From contig NZ_FNRG01000003.1 of NCBI RefSeq assembly GCF_900107835.1, positions 1-64,000 on the forward strand: a DNA stretch of 64,000 bases, in the 5' to 3' direction. The notes beneath the pieces were generated by a model. The model saw only the letters and a program-made list of their open reading frames with translations, was not told the DNA's origin and searched no databases. The translations under genes were made by a program, and so were the position numbers. This document shows, one piece after another, positions 8,021 through 16,291 of this stretch. Source of the DNA: Oribacterium sp. KHPX15 (GTDB lineage: Bacteria; Bacillota; Clostridia; Lachnospirales; Lachnospiraceae). Position 1 is the stretch's first letter; the number at the start of each line of letters is the position of its first letter.

Positions 8021-8755
8021 CCTCAAAATATATGTCAGCATTTCCACGAATGCTATCATGACTGTCTGCTGGTCAACGGCCATGAAATTGTTTGAGATGT
8101 TCGGTAAGAGAAGAATATTTGGAATAGGAGTATGTTTGGTTCTTTCAATATTACAGGTTACAAGCCAGAGCTTATCTGTTATGGATGAGATTTCCTCAAT
8201 TATGCGCTGGTAGCTTTTCATATCGTGATAGACGCTGAAAATGATAACTGTTGTGTCTGAATCTACCAGCTTTTCGGAATGCTCATAGCTCAGAAGATCC
8301 GAGGCAACAAGGCAGGGGATGCCAAGGTCTGTGAGATTCATCCGGAATTTATCGCAAACTATCTTATTTCTGTATCGTCCAAAACACATAACTTTATCAG
8401 ATGAAAGTATGTCAGTTGAAAGCTTGTTTAGTCCATCACCACATGCCTCCGGTATAGACATTATGGCATCGGAAAAGGAGCTTGCGATTTTTTGAAGAGG
8501 ATTGTCGGAAGCTGACTGTGCACTTTCGGAACGGAGCCAGGCATCCATTTCATATTTGAAATCCTTATAGCCGTTAAAACCCAGTCGTTTGCAAAATCTC
8601 AGCATGGCTGAAGTAGAGACGTCGGCAAAACCCGCTATCTGTGTGATGGTGAAGGTGTGTATGAGGTCAGGATTTTTAATGATCATCTGATAGAGTTTCT
8701 GTTCATTCGAGGTGTAGGAATCCTTAAATTGATGCATTTTTTCTATGATATTCAT
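8012..8755 (-). CDS. RpiR/MurR-family transcriptional regulator with SIS domain
   Basis: Start chosen at 8755 (MNIIEKMHQFKDSYTSNEQK) because AGGAGC sits just upstream; a longer frame from 8821 lacks a site. Residues 1-77 form the HTH_6 domain (TITQIAGFADVSTSAMLRFC). Residues about 110-235 form a SIS sugar-phosphate-binding domain. Such proteins sense a phosphosugar or similar ligand and usually control a neighbouring gene. This one is divergent from the flavoprotein lipoprotein gene at 8906, which is the likely target although its substrate is not a sugar. Confidence 0.88.
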   Translation of the reverse strand: MNIIEKMHQFKDSYTSNEQKLYQMIIKNPDLIHTFTITQIAGFADVSTSAMLRFCKRLGFNGYKDFKYEMDAWLRSESAQSASDNPLQKIASSFSDAIMSIPEACGDGLNKLSTDILSSDKVMCFGRYRNKIVCDKFRMNLTDLGIPCLVASDLLSYEHSEKLVDSDTTVIIFSVYHDMKSYQRIIEEISSITDKLWLVTCNIERTKHTPIPNILLLPNISNNFMAVDQQTVMIAFVEMLTYILRQK

Positions 8756-8815
8756 TAATCTGCTCCTGCATTTATAAAAAAAACATAACGTTGTCAATAA
8801 TATATCAAAAACCCG

Positions 8816-8844
8816 TTGCATTATCTATAGCCGGATGATAATAT
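8816..8844 (+). promoter_or_regulatory. Candidate promoter for flavoprotein gene
   Basis: TTGCAT (8816-8821) and TAATAT (8839-8844) are 17 bases apart, upstream of the gene at 8906. Confidence 0.5.
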
Positions 8845-8866
8845 TGCCACAGAAAACCGTATCTAA

Positions 8867-8882
8867 TTGACAAAATTGTCAA
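8867..8882. promoter_or_regulatory. Inverted repeat, candidate operator
   Basis: TTGACA-AAAT-TGTCAA is a perfect 6-bp inverted repeat just downstream of the expected start point, between the divergent regulator and flavoprotein genes. A TTGTCAAT half-site is at about 8790. Binding by the RpiR protein is inferred. Confidence 0.5.
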
Positions 8883-8905
8883 AATGAACTGAGAGGTAAA
8901 AAATT

Positions 8906-10921
8906 ATGAAAAAACTAGAACTGGGTAGGAAGATTACTTCAGTGGTTATGGCAGGTGCCATGACAGCAACAGCACTTGCAGGTTGTGCGGGAAACACACC
9001 TACTGCAACAACTGCAGCACAGGCAGAAACAACTGCAGCTGCAACAGAAGCAGCAACAGAAGCTCCGGCAGCAGAGGGAGGAGCGGTTTCAGGAACATTT
9101 ACAGGATCAGCACCTGGAATCCACGGTGACAGCAACCCTGTAACAGTAACATTGACACTTGAAGACGGAAAGATCGCTGACGTTAAGATCGAAGGTCCGG
9201 GAGAGACAGACGGTATCGGATCAAAGCCTATCGCAGATTTCCCTGAGAAGATGATCGCAGGAAACACAATTCAGGTTGATGCTGTTTCCGGTGCAACCAT
9301 CACATCAGATGCTATCGTTAAGGCAGCTACAGCAGCTCTTGCAGAGGCAGGACTTAAGCCTGAAGACCTTGATTCAATAGAAATCGATGCAGCAGTTGAG
9401 CCTCAAGAGGATATGACCATCGAAACAGATATAGTTGTAGTTGGTATGGGTGGCGCAGGTATGACAGCAGCCATCACAGCAGCTGACGCAGGTAAGAAGG
9501 TAGTTATCCTTGAGTCACAGGTAATGGGCGGTGGAAACACTGTTCGTTCAACAGGTGGCCTCAATGCTGCAGGCACAGAATACCAGAGCAAGAATGAGTT
9601 TACAGAGGGTGACGGTGTTGAGAAGACTCTCAAGACAGCTGCTACGGATTGGGCTGATAACAAGACTATCACAGAGCTTGCTGCAACAGTTCAGCAGCAG
9701 TGGGATGCTTACCAGGCTTCACCTGAAGGATATTTCGATTCTCCTGAGCTTATGGCTCTCGATACAATCATCGGCGGACACGGAATCAACGATCCTGAGC
9801 TTGTTGATACACTTACAAAGAATTCAGCAGGTGCTATCACATGGCTTAAGGAGCACAACGCAGAGCTTTCATCTGTTGGTGCTGCCGGCGGTGCTTCAGT
9901 TAAGCGTATCCACAGACCTGTAGATGCAGAAGGCAAGACACTTTCAGTCGGAGCATTCATCGTACCTGCTCTTACAAAGAACGTTGAGGAGAGAGACGGT
10001 ATCGAGGTTTACTACAATACAACAGCTAACAAGATCATCATGGAAGACGGCAAGGCAGTTGGTGTCGTTGCAGAAGGTGAGACCGGAAATGAGATCACTG
10101 TAAATGCCAAGGCTGTAGTTCTTGCAACCGGTGGTTTCGGTGCAAACCAGGAGATGGTTGAAGAGCTTAAACCTGATCTCAAGGGCTTCTGCTCAACCAA
10201 TGCTGACGGTGCTCTTGGCCAGGGTATCAAGATGGCACAGGCTGAAGATGTTAATGCTGACGTAGTTGATCTTGATCAGATCCAGATCCATCCTACAGTT
10301 CATATTGATGAGGGCGGCAATGCACACCTTATCACAGAGGGTGTTCGTGGTGACGGTGCTATCCTTGTAAACAACGAAGGAAAACGTTTCTACGATGAAG
10401 TTGCAACAAGAGATAAGGTTTCTGCAGCTGAGATCGAGCAGACAAATGGTACTGCATGGCTTATCCTTGATCAGAAGATGATCGATGGTTCAAAGGTATA
10501 TAAGGGCTACCTTGATTCCGGTTACGGCTATACAGGTGAGACTTATGAGGAGCTTGCAGAGGCTATCGGTATCCCTGCAGATGCATTCAAGGAGACAATG
10601 GAAGGCTGGGCTAAGATCTGGGCTGACAAGAAGGATGAAGAGTTCGGACGTACATCATTCTCTAATGAGAACGACCTTGCAACAGCACCTTACTATGCAA
10701 TCCTTGTAACTCCCGGTATCCATCACACAATGGGTGGTCTTAAGATCAATACTAATTCAGAAGTTATCAACAAGTCAGGCGAAGTTATCCCTGGTCTTTT
10801 CGCAGCCGGTGAGGTTACCGGAGGCGTTCACGGCGGAAACCGTCTTGGCGGAACTGCTGTAACTGATATCATCGTATTTGGTCAGATCGCAGGAAACAGC
10901 GCTGTAGAGTATGTTGGATAA
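8906..10921 (+). CDS. Fumarate-reductase-like FMN/FAD flavoprotein lipoprotein
   Basis: The 671-residue protein has a Sec lipoprotein signal with Cys27 in LAGC and an Ala/Thr-rich linker. Its FMN_bind domain (about 65-150) contains VSGATIT, with Thr131 the likely covalent FMN site. Its FAD_binding_2 domain starts at about 175 (IVVVGMGGAGMTAA). Motifs near the end are those of soluble fumarate reductases: HHTMGGLKIN, PGLFAAGEVTGGVHG and NRLGG. EGVRGDGAILVN and the TRD after RFYDEVA also match active-site regions. It probably reduces fumarate or a related enoate outside the membrane with electrons from the chain. Codon use is very uniform and purine-ending codons are favoured, suggesting high expression. 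Unlike the paralogue at 1282 it lacks a Tat motif. Confidence 0.88.
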   Translation: MKKLELGRKITSVVMAGAMTATALAGCAGNTPTATTAAQAETTAAATEAATEAPAAEGGAVSGTFTGSAPGIHGDSNPVTVTLTLEDGKIADVKIEGPGETDGIGSKPIADFPEKMIAGNTIQVDAVSGATITSDAIVKAATAALAEAGLKPEDLDSIEIDAAVEPQEDMTIETDIVVVGMGGAGMTAAITAADAGKKVVILESQVMGGGNTVRSTGGLNAAGTEYQSKNEFTEGDGVEKTLKTAATDWADNKTITELAATVQQQWDAYQASPEGYFDSPELMALDTIIGGHGINDPELVDTLTKNSAGAITWLKEHNAELSSVGAAGGASVKRIHRPVDAEGKTLSVGAFIVPALTKNVEERDGIEVYYNTTANKIIMEDGKAVGVVAEGETGNEITVNAKAVVLATGGFGANQEMVEELKPDLKGFCSTNADGALGQGIKMAQAEDVNADVVDLDQIQIHPTVHIDEGGNAHLITEGVRGDGAILVNNEGKRFYDEVATRDKVSAAEIEQTNGTAWLILDQKMIDGSKVYKGYLDSGYGYTGETYEELAEAIGIPADAFKETMEGWAKIWADKKDEEFGRTSFSNENDLATAPYYAILVTPGIHHTMGGLKINTNSEVINKSGEVIPGLFAAGEVTGGVHGGNRLGGTAVTDIIVFGQIAGNSAVEYVG

Positions 10922-10956
10922 TAATAAAAAATAATAAAGTGATCTACACTTTTGAT

Positions 10957-10985
10957 GGCGGTCGGGTTATCCCGGCCGCCTTTTT
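10957..10985 (+). terminator. Intrinsic terminator
   Basis: GGCGGTCGGG (10957-10966) pairs with CCCGGCCGCC (10971-10980) around a TTAT loop, followed by TTTTT. Confidence 0.93.
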
Positions 10986-10997
10986 ATATCCCATCGG

Positions 10998-11013
10998 GAA
11001 TTCCACCTGGGAC
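10998..11013 (-). repeat. Inverted copy of the repeat at 1170-1185
   Basis: GAATTCCACCTGGGAC is the exact reverse complement of 1170-1185. It lies just after the terminator of the second flavoprotein gene. Confidence 0.6.
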
Positions 11014-11156
11014 GGATGTGAATATGCGACTGAAAAATTGTTTTCCAAATGTAAGTATATCGTTTCTTTTGAGTTTACTGATGTGAATGATTTATATAAA
11101 ATTATCTTAGGCCGATAATCAATGTATAGGGCAATGAAAAAGGAAGGTATGCTGAT

Positions 11157-13385
11157 TTGAGAACGAATAGAAACCATAATCTGATACTGGCTTCAATTGT
11201 GTGTCTTTTTGTTGTCTTTTGTTTTACCTTTGGGGCTTTAGCAGACCAGACCACAGTTAACAAAGAGGTTCTAACGGTGTGTGTACCTGTTGATCGATGT
11301 CCGGTATTCTATCTCGATGATAATAAAGAGGTGATAGGTATCGGTGCTGATCTTATGAGGGCGGTAGCGGATAAAGCAGGATTCGAGGTTGAGTTCAGGG
11401 TTATGAAGGAAAAGACTCTTAAGGATGCCCTGGACAATGAGGAGTATGACATTCTTATACCCTTTGGCAGCGCCATAAAAAGTTCTTCAGGTCAGAGCAG
11501 CATAGTTTCCGACAACCTGATGCAGACCCCCTTCACTATAGTCACAGTAAATCACCGAAATATTACATCTTTAAATAAAATTAAGGTGGGAATGCTTAAA
11601 TCCCAGGGTGGTGTGGCTGAAACCATAAGCCAGATGTATCCCGGAATGGAGATCAATCTCTATGAAAAGATAGATGACTGTGTTAAAGTCCTTCGTAAAG
11701 GTGAAGTTGATGCTCTTCTTCACAATTCCTATGTATGGAGTTACGTCCTTCAGAAGCCTTCTTACAAAGACCTTTCTGCGCAGACATCAACCATATTCTC
11801 CATGGATTTCAGAGTGGGTACGAGAGATACGGCTGAAGGCTATGACATTATAAAACGACTTAATCAGGGAATTGACGGACTTCCGGATACCGTCAGACAG
11901 GGTATCGTACTTGATTACACTTCCCGTAAGTTATATCAGTATAACTTTTTTGATTATATCGATGAGTATAGAGTTGTCCTGCTTCTTGGTTCATTACTGT
12001 TTATATCTTTACTCATTATCACACAGCAGAAATACCGTTCTTTTAAACTACAGCAGGAGCAGAAGATGCGCGAGCTTATCGACCATGACCCCCTTACGGG
12101 AGCGCTCAGTATCAATGGTTTCAGAAAAAAGGTTGTGGAGATTCTGAGAAATAATCCTGACACTAAGTATATTCTTTCTTACAACAATATCAGGGATTTC
12201 AAGTATATAAATGACCGCTTCGGTAAAGAAGCAGGTGATGAGCTTCTGACCTTCTGGGCTAAAAAATCCATGGAGGTAATGGAAGATGATGAAGCTATAG
12301 GTCGAATGGAAGGAGACCACTTTGTTGTTCTGAGACACGCAGGTGGAAATACGCAGCTTAAGAAAGATGAAAATGATGTAATCAATCATATAAGAGATTT
12401 CTTTATAAACAGAAATCATGATAATAAGGTCAGAATCTGCAGCGGAATTTATGTGCTTACACCTGAAGATTACAGGAATCCCGATGTTGATCATATGATT
12501 GATTTTGCGAGAGTAGCTGAGAAAAAGGTCAAAGAGAACCTTAAAGAGAGCTATGGCTTCTATAATCCCGATCAGTGGGAAAAGGGAATGAGATCTGCGG
12601 ACATCATCGGAAATCTTCCGTTAGCAATCGGCTCCGGTGAGATACAGGTATGGTATCAGCCTCAGGTTAACTTTGAAACCGGAAAAATCATAGGAGCAGA
12701 GGCTCTGTGCCGATGGAATCATTCCAAGCTCGGCTGGATAAGCCCCGGGGAGTTTATTCCTGTTCTTGAAGAGTCCGGATTGGTTTATGATCTTGATTGT
12801 TTTGTTTGGGAAAAGGTGTGTCAGGATCTTCAGAGATGGAACGGGCAGGGAATCCACAGAACTGTATCTGTAAACGTCTCAAGAAGTGATATCAAGGAAC
12901 AGGTTGATATCCCTAATCACTTTAAAGAGCTGATAACAACCTACGGTCTGACGCCGGATCAGATTCATATAGAAATAACCGAGACTGCCTATGCAGAGGA
13001 CTCCGCTCTTATCATTGATGCATCAAGGCGATTAAGGGAATATGGATTTGAAGTTGAAATGGACGATTTCGGTAGCGGATATTCAGCGCTTCGTATGCTG
13101 AAGGAAATACCGGTTGACCGTATAAAACTTGATTTCCGTTTCCTTACTGCAAACGGTGACCCGGAAAAAGGAAGAATCATCGTTTCCTATATGATAAAGA
13201 TGGTCAATGACCTCGGCATGAAGCTTATCTCTGAAGGTGTAGAGGAGTTATCCCAGGCAAAGTTCCTTCAGGAAAATGGATGTTCAGAAATGCAGGGATA
13301 CTATTTCTGTAAGCCGCTTCCGGTGGAGGATTTTGAAAAGTTCAGTGAAGAGACGATAACCGGGTTGTTGAAAAAAGAAGGTTAA
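11157..13385 (+). CDS. Cyclic di-GMP sensor protein: SBP_bac_3 + TM + degenerate GGDEF + EAL
   Basis: A TTG start is used, nine bases after AAGGAAGG; an ATG upstream hits a stop at once. A signal peptide (1-30) precedes an extracellular amino-acid-binding-protein fold (about 40-255), a membrane helix (about 273-291), a GGDEF domain (305-460) and an EAL domain (about 490-735). The GGDEF loop reads MEGDHF, so cyclase activity is unlikely. The EAL domain keeps EAL in GAEALCRW, MDDFGSGYSAL and ISEGVEEL, so it should hydrolyse cyclic di-GMP. The layout suggests ligand binding outside controls phosphodiesterase activity inside. It may oppose the cyclase at 6665. Confidence 0.92.
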   Translation: MRTNRNHNLILASIVCLFVVFCFTFGALADQTTVNKEVLTVCVPVDRCPVFYLDDNKEVIGIGADLMRAVADKAGFEVEFRVMKEKTLKDALDNEEYDILIPFGSAIKSSSGQSSIVSDNLMQTPFTIVTVNHRNITSLNKIKVGMLKSQGGVAETISQMYPGMEINLYEKIDDCVKVLRKGEVDALLHNSYVWSYVLQKPSYKDLSAQTSTIFSMDFRVGTRDTAEGYDIIKRLNQGIDGLPDTVRQGIVLDYTSRKLYQYNFFDYIDEYRVVLLLGSLLFISLLIITQQKYRSFKLQQEQKMRELIDHDPLTGALSINGFRKKVVEILRNNPDTKYILSYNNIRDFKYINDRFGKEAGDELLTFWAKKSMEVMEDDEAIGRMEGDHFVVLRHAGGNTQLKKDENDVINHIRDFFINRNHDNKVRICSGIYVLTPEDYRNPDVDHMIDFARVAEKKVKENLKESYGFYNPDQWEKGMRSADIIGNLPLAIGSGEIQVWYQPQVNFETGKIIGAEALCRWNHSKLGWISPGEFIPVLEESGLVYDLDCFVWEKVCQDLQRWNGQGIHRTVSVNVSRSDIKEQVDIPNHFKELITTYGLTPDQIHIEITETAYAEDSALIIDASRRLREYGFEVEMDDFGSGYSALRMLKEIPVDRIKLDFRFLTANGDPEKGRIIVSYMIKMVNDLGMKLISEGVEELSQAKFLQENGCSEMQGYYFCKPLPVEDFEKFSEETITGLLKKEG

Positions 13386-13471
13386 GTGCGTGAACTTAGA
13401 CAGCTATAAAAAAATTTATTAAGATTTTTTATGGATTTAAATATTGATGATTTCTATTTAATCTACTAAAA

Positions 13472-13499
13472 TTGTCTCTGAATATTTTTTTTATATTAT
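13472..13499 (+). promoter_or_regulatory. Candidate promoter
   Basis: TTGTCT (13472-13477), a 16-base spacer and TATTAT (13494-13499) lie upstream of the small membrane gene at 13527. Confidence 0.5.
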
Positions 13500-13526
13500 A
13501 AATCACCTAAAGGAGGATAATTTTTT

Positions 13527-13775
13527 ATGGGTGTAGCATCATTGGTATTAGGTATTATTGCAATCATTTTTAATTTTATTCCAATTCCGGGTATGGGCTG
13601 GTTATCAACTATTCTGGCAATCATTGGAATTATTCTTGGTGCATTGGGAAGAAAAGATCCTGCAAAAGCCGGTATTTCAACAGCCGGTATGGTTTGCTCT
13701 ATAATAGGATTAGTTATATCCCTTATTTTCTATATAGCATGTGCAGCATGTGTTGGAGCTCTGGCTTACGCATAA
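13527..13775 (+). CDS. Small DUF4190-like membrane protein
   Basis: The 82 residues begin MGVASLVLGIIAIIFNF and form two to three hydrophobic segments, with a short GRKDPAKAGIST turn between them that is typical of DUF4190 proteins. Function is unknown. It has a very good AAGGAGG site and its own promoter and terminator, so it is a monocistronic gene. Confidence 0.8.
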   Translation: MGVASLVLGIIAIIFNFIPIPGMGWLSTILAIIGIILGALGRKDPAKAGISTAGMVCSIIGLVISLIFYIACAACVGALAYA

Positions 13776-13798
13776 GGATATATTGTAATAAGAAAGAG

Positions 13799-13824
13799 AC
13801 CCCTGCCTTTGTGCGGGGGTTTTT
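13799..13824 (+). terminator. Intrinsic terminator
   Basis: ACCCCTGC (13799-13806) pairs with GCGGGGGT (13813-13820) with one G-T pair, followed by TTTTTAAT. It lies just upstream of the next start. Confidence 0.8.
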
Positions 13825-13836
13825 AATAAGGAGAAA

Positions 13837-14613
13837 ATGCATTTATACACAAACTTCTTTGGTTTGAAAATCCCATCATACGGATTATGTATTGCAGCGG
13901 GGCTTGTTCTGGCCAATATTGTTGCAGTAATTATTATAAAAAGAAATAAGCTTGATTTTAATGACTTCATTATTCTCGAGGCATATTGTTTATTAGGGGC
14001 ATTTACAGGTGCTAAGGCGCTGTATCTCATTGTGTCGCGAGAATATATAGATTGGAGCAGGATATCGGACTTTAATTATTTTAATGAACTGATACTCGGA
14101 GGATTTGTATTTTACGGTGGTTTTATCGGCGGTTTTCTCTTTGCCTACATTGCAGGCATAGCTCATAAGATTGCTGCAGGCACCTATATCAGAAAGCTTA
14201 TTTTTTTGATTCCTTTTATGCATGCCTTTGGGCGAATAGGTTGTTTTATGGCAGGGTGCTGCTACGGAATTCCCTATCATGGGGTTGGAGCAGTTGTATT
14301 CCCTGAAGGTTCTTATGCTCCTGCCGGGGTAGAACTTTTTCCTATTCAGCTGGTTGAAGCTGCAGCACTGATGATCATTGCTCTTATCATTTTTACAGTT
14401 CAGATCAGAACGGATCTTAACTGTACAATCGAGATGTATCTTTTTTTATATGGTGTTGTAAGATTCTTTCTTGAATTTCTGAGATATGACAGTTTAAGGG
14501 GACACCTTTCGGAACTGTCTACATCACAATGGATCAGTATATTAATGATCGTTTCCGCGATCATATCTTATAAAATACAATTCAGTTCGAAGGCCGTAAG
14601 AGCTGAGAATTAA
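13837..14613 (+). CDS. Lgt-like prolipoprotein diacylglyceryl transferase family protein
   Basis: The 258-residue protein has about seven membrane helices and the Lgt signature region as HAFGRIGCFMAGCCYG (about 128-143), the variant seen in a Firmicute sub-branch where RIGNFINGE becomes RIGCFxAGCCYG. Lgt attaches diacylglycerol to the lipobox cysteine of prelipoproteins. Many lipoproteins are encoded in this window, but the variant may be a side branch with another substrate. AAGGAGA precedes the ATG. Confidence 0.8.
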   Translation: MHLYTNFFGLKIPSYGLCIAAGLVLANIVAVIIIKRNKLDFNDFIILEAYCLLGAFTGAKALYLIVSREYIDWSRISDFNYFNELILGGFVFYGGFIGGFLFAYIAGIAHKIAAGTYIRKLIFLIPFMHAFGRIGCFMAGCCYGIPYHGVGAVVFPEGSYAPAGVELFPIQLVEAAALMIIALIIFTVQIRTDLNCTIEMYLFLYGVVRFFLEFLRYDSLRGHLSELSTSQWISILMIVSAIISYKIQFSSKAVRAEN

Positions 14614-14685
14614 GCAGCCGGTCATATTTATTTTTGAGATATAAACGGTGAATACCGTGAGTTAATAGATTAGAAGGAGGATGTT

Positions 14686-15198
14686 ATGTTTTGTTCTAAA
14701 TGCGGAGCGTATATAGATGATAATGTCAAATTCTGTCCGAATTGCGGCAATGTAATCGGTCAGAGCAGTCCAAATGTAAACGGTTCGGGCAGTCCTAATG
14801 TAAATGGTTCAGGTAGTACCGATGTAAACGGTTCGGGCAGTCCTATTGTAAATGGTTCGTACAGTTCCAATGTAAACGGCGAGGCTGTTAACAATTGGAA
14901 TCATGATTACAACACGGAAAATTACGGGAAGATGTCAATCAAGGCCACAAGTGTCGTTGCATACATGACCTGGATAGGATTCATTGTATCATATTTTGCC
15001 GGAGACAGGGAAGGCGCAAAGTTTTATATGAATCAGGCTTTGGTTTTCCACGTGTTCAGAATGTTTTGTCTGATCCCGTTTGTCGGATGGTTATGGGCGA
15101 TTTTTATATTGATATGTTTTATTCTCGGTGTAATCTGGGCCGCCGATCAGGTACCAAATGAATTGCCGCTGATAGGCAGAATAAGGTTGATCCAATAG
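14686..15198 (+). CDS. Zinc-ribbon membrane protein with NVNGSGSP repeats
   Basis: Residues 3-21 form a zinc ribbon (CSKCG and CPNCG). Residues 27-66 are five tandem copies of an eight-residue unit built on SPNVNGSG. The last 90 residues have helices around SVVAYMTWIGFIVSYFAG and about 118-150, resembling DUF4870-type membrane proteins (AGDREGAKFYMNQALVFHV). Function unknown. A strong GAAGGAGG site precedes it. It is the first of many proteins here that begin with MFC-x2-CG. Confidence 0.8.
   Translation: MFCSKCGAYIDDNVKFCPNCGNVIGQSSPNVNGSGSPNVNGSGSTDVNGSGSPIVNGSYSSNVNGEAVNNWNHDYNTENYGKMSIKATSVVAYMTWIGFIVSYFAGDREGAKFYMNQALVFHVFRMFCLIPFVGWLWAIFILICFILGVIWAADQVPNELPLIGRIRLIQ
14764..14883 (+). 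repeat. Five in-frame 24-bp tandem repeats
   Basis: The unit encodes SPNVNGSG-like octapeptides. The copies differ at several bases, so the array is not brand new. Confidence 0.8.
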
Positions 15199-15310
15199 CT
15201 TTTTTATGAATTCAGCCGGATGTTGGCTCCGGAAAAGAGACCAATGAATGGATAAAACATTATAATAATGAACGGACAAATGAGTAGTCTGTTCCAAAAG
15301 GAGATATATC

Positions 15311-15568
15311 GTGACACATTTTCAGTACAAAACAAGCGGAACCTGCAGCAGACTTATAGATTTCGAGCTGGATGATGAAAAGAAGGTAAGAAATGTTTCT
15401 TTTGTGGGAGGCTGCAACGGAAACCTGAAAGCCATCTCCCGTCTTTGCGAAGGCAAGCCTGCAAGTGAGATTGCAGAAATCCTTAAAGGTGTAGACTGCG
15501 GAGGAAAAGGAACCTCCTGCGGAGACCAGCTTTCAAGAGCGCTGGAGGAAGCACTTGAGCAGGTGTGA
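15311..15568 (+). CDS. TSCPD-domain (TIGR03905-like) protein
   Basis: The 85-residue protein reads TSGTCSRLIDFELDDEKKVRN and FVGGCNGNLKAISRLCEGKP, then a C-terminal DCGGKGTSCGDQLSRAL. These match the small TSCPD family related to the C-terminal zinc/cysteine domain of B12-dependent ribonucleotide reductases. Molecular role unknown. It starts with GTG after AAGGAG and is a single gene with its own terminator. Confidence 0.85.
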   Translation: MTHFQYKTSGTCSRLIDFELDDEKKVRNVSFVGGCNGNLKAISRLCEGKPASEIAEILKGVDCGGKGTSCGDQLSRALEEALEQV

Positions 15569-15604
15569 TATTTTGAAATTGAAGAAGTATTGATTCGACA
15601 AAGT

Positions 15605-15645
15605 GGGGGTGTACAGTGCATGAGCATTGTGCACCCCGCTTTTTT
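15605..15645 (+). terminator. Intrinsic terminator
   Basis: GGGGTGTACAGTGC pairs with GCATTGTGCACCCC (about 15606-15619 with 15624-15637) using G-T pairs, followed by GCTTTTTTG. Confidence 0.85.
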
Positions 15646-15958
15646 GCGTTTATTTAAATGTATTTTTTTAGAAAATTAGATATCTAAAGAAAGTCTATAT
15701 TATTACGACATAGTGACAAATAATGTGGCAAGATGTATAATTTATAAGTGTGTTTTAGTCTGTAAATAGTGAAAAATGTAGAGTTAGTAATCTGTGAATG
15801 AGTCGGTTTAGTTTTATTATTATGACTATTGACAGTATTTATCGACAAACATAAAACGAATCAATCCTTGAATAATCCGGAGGAATACTTGAAAAAACTT
15901 CAAGTTTACTTTCGGATTATGTTTTGGCTGATGAAAAGAAAAAAAGAGGGGAAAAGGT
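15646..15958 (+). other. AT-rich leader region before the zinc-ribbon gene block
   Basis: No credible gene is seen on either strand. The stretch is strongly AT-rich and ends in the hairpin described at 15872-15920. It probably holds the promoter for the block that begins at 15959. Confidence 0.5.
15872..15920 (+). promoter_or_regulatory. Two-tier leader hairpin
   Basis: ATAATCCG (15872-15879) pairs with CGGATTAT (15913-15920). Inside it ACTTGAA (15887-15893) pairs with TTCAAGT (15899-15905). No T-run follows. It lies 38 bases before the start at 15959, so it could be an RNA element or a protein-binding site. Confidence 0.5.
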
Positions 15959-16279
15959 ATGGGCTTATTTAATTTTTTAAAACCAAGAAAACCATATACG
16001 GATAATGAGAACGTAACCGATGATCAGGAACAGAATCAAACAGGTGCATTTAAAGGAGATTTGGCCTACTTTAGCGAATATTCAAATTCTACTGGTACGG
16101 TCTATCAAAACACCGAATCGGGAAAAAACAGTGGGGAAACGTATGGCATTGACAGTGAGGACAGTGAAGTATACATGACCTTTGAAAATCATGCAGAGTC
16201 CTTTTGGAATTGCCCCGAGTGTGGCACGCATAACGATTTGCAAATGACGGGGTGCGTTGTTTGTGGTTTGAAGAAGTAG
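15959..16279 (+). CDS. Small protein with C-terminal RanBP2-type zinc finger
   Basis: The 106-residue protein has an acidic, Ser/Thr-rich, probably disordered first 80 residues. It ends with WNCPECGTHNDLQMTGCVVC followed by G, which fits the W-x-C-x2-C-x3-N-x6-C-x2-C spacing of RanBP2-type zinc fingers exactly. No membrane helix is present. Function is unknown. A GAGGGGAAAAGG site precedes it and the next gene begins 12 bases later. Confidence 0.75.
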   Translation: MGLFNFLKPRKPYTDNENVTDDQEQNQTGAFKGDLAYFSEYSNSTGTVYQNTESGKNSGETYGIDSEDSEVYMTFENHAESFWNCPECGTHNDLQMTGCVVCGLKK

Positions 16280-16291
16280 TGGAGGCGGTAT

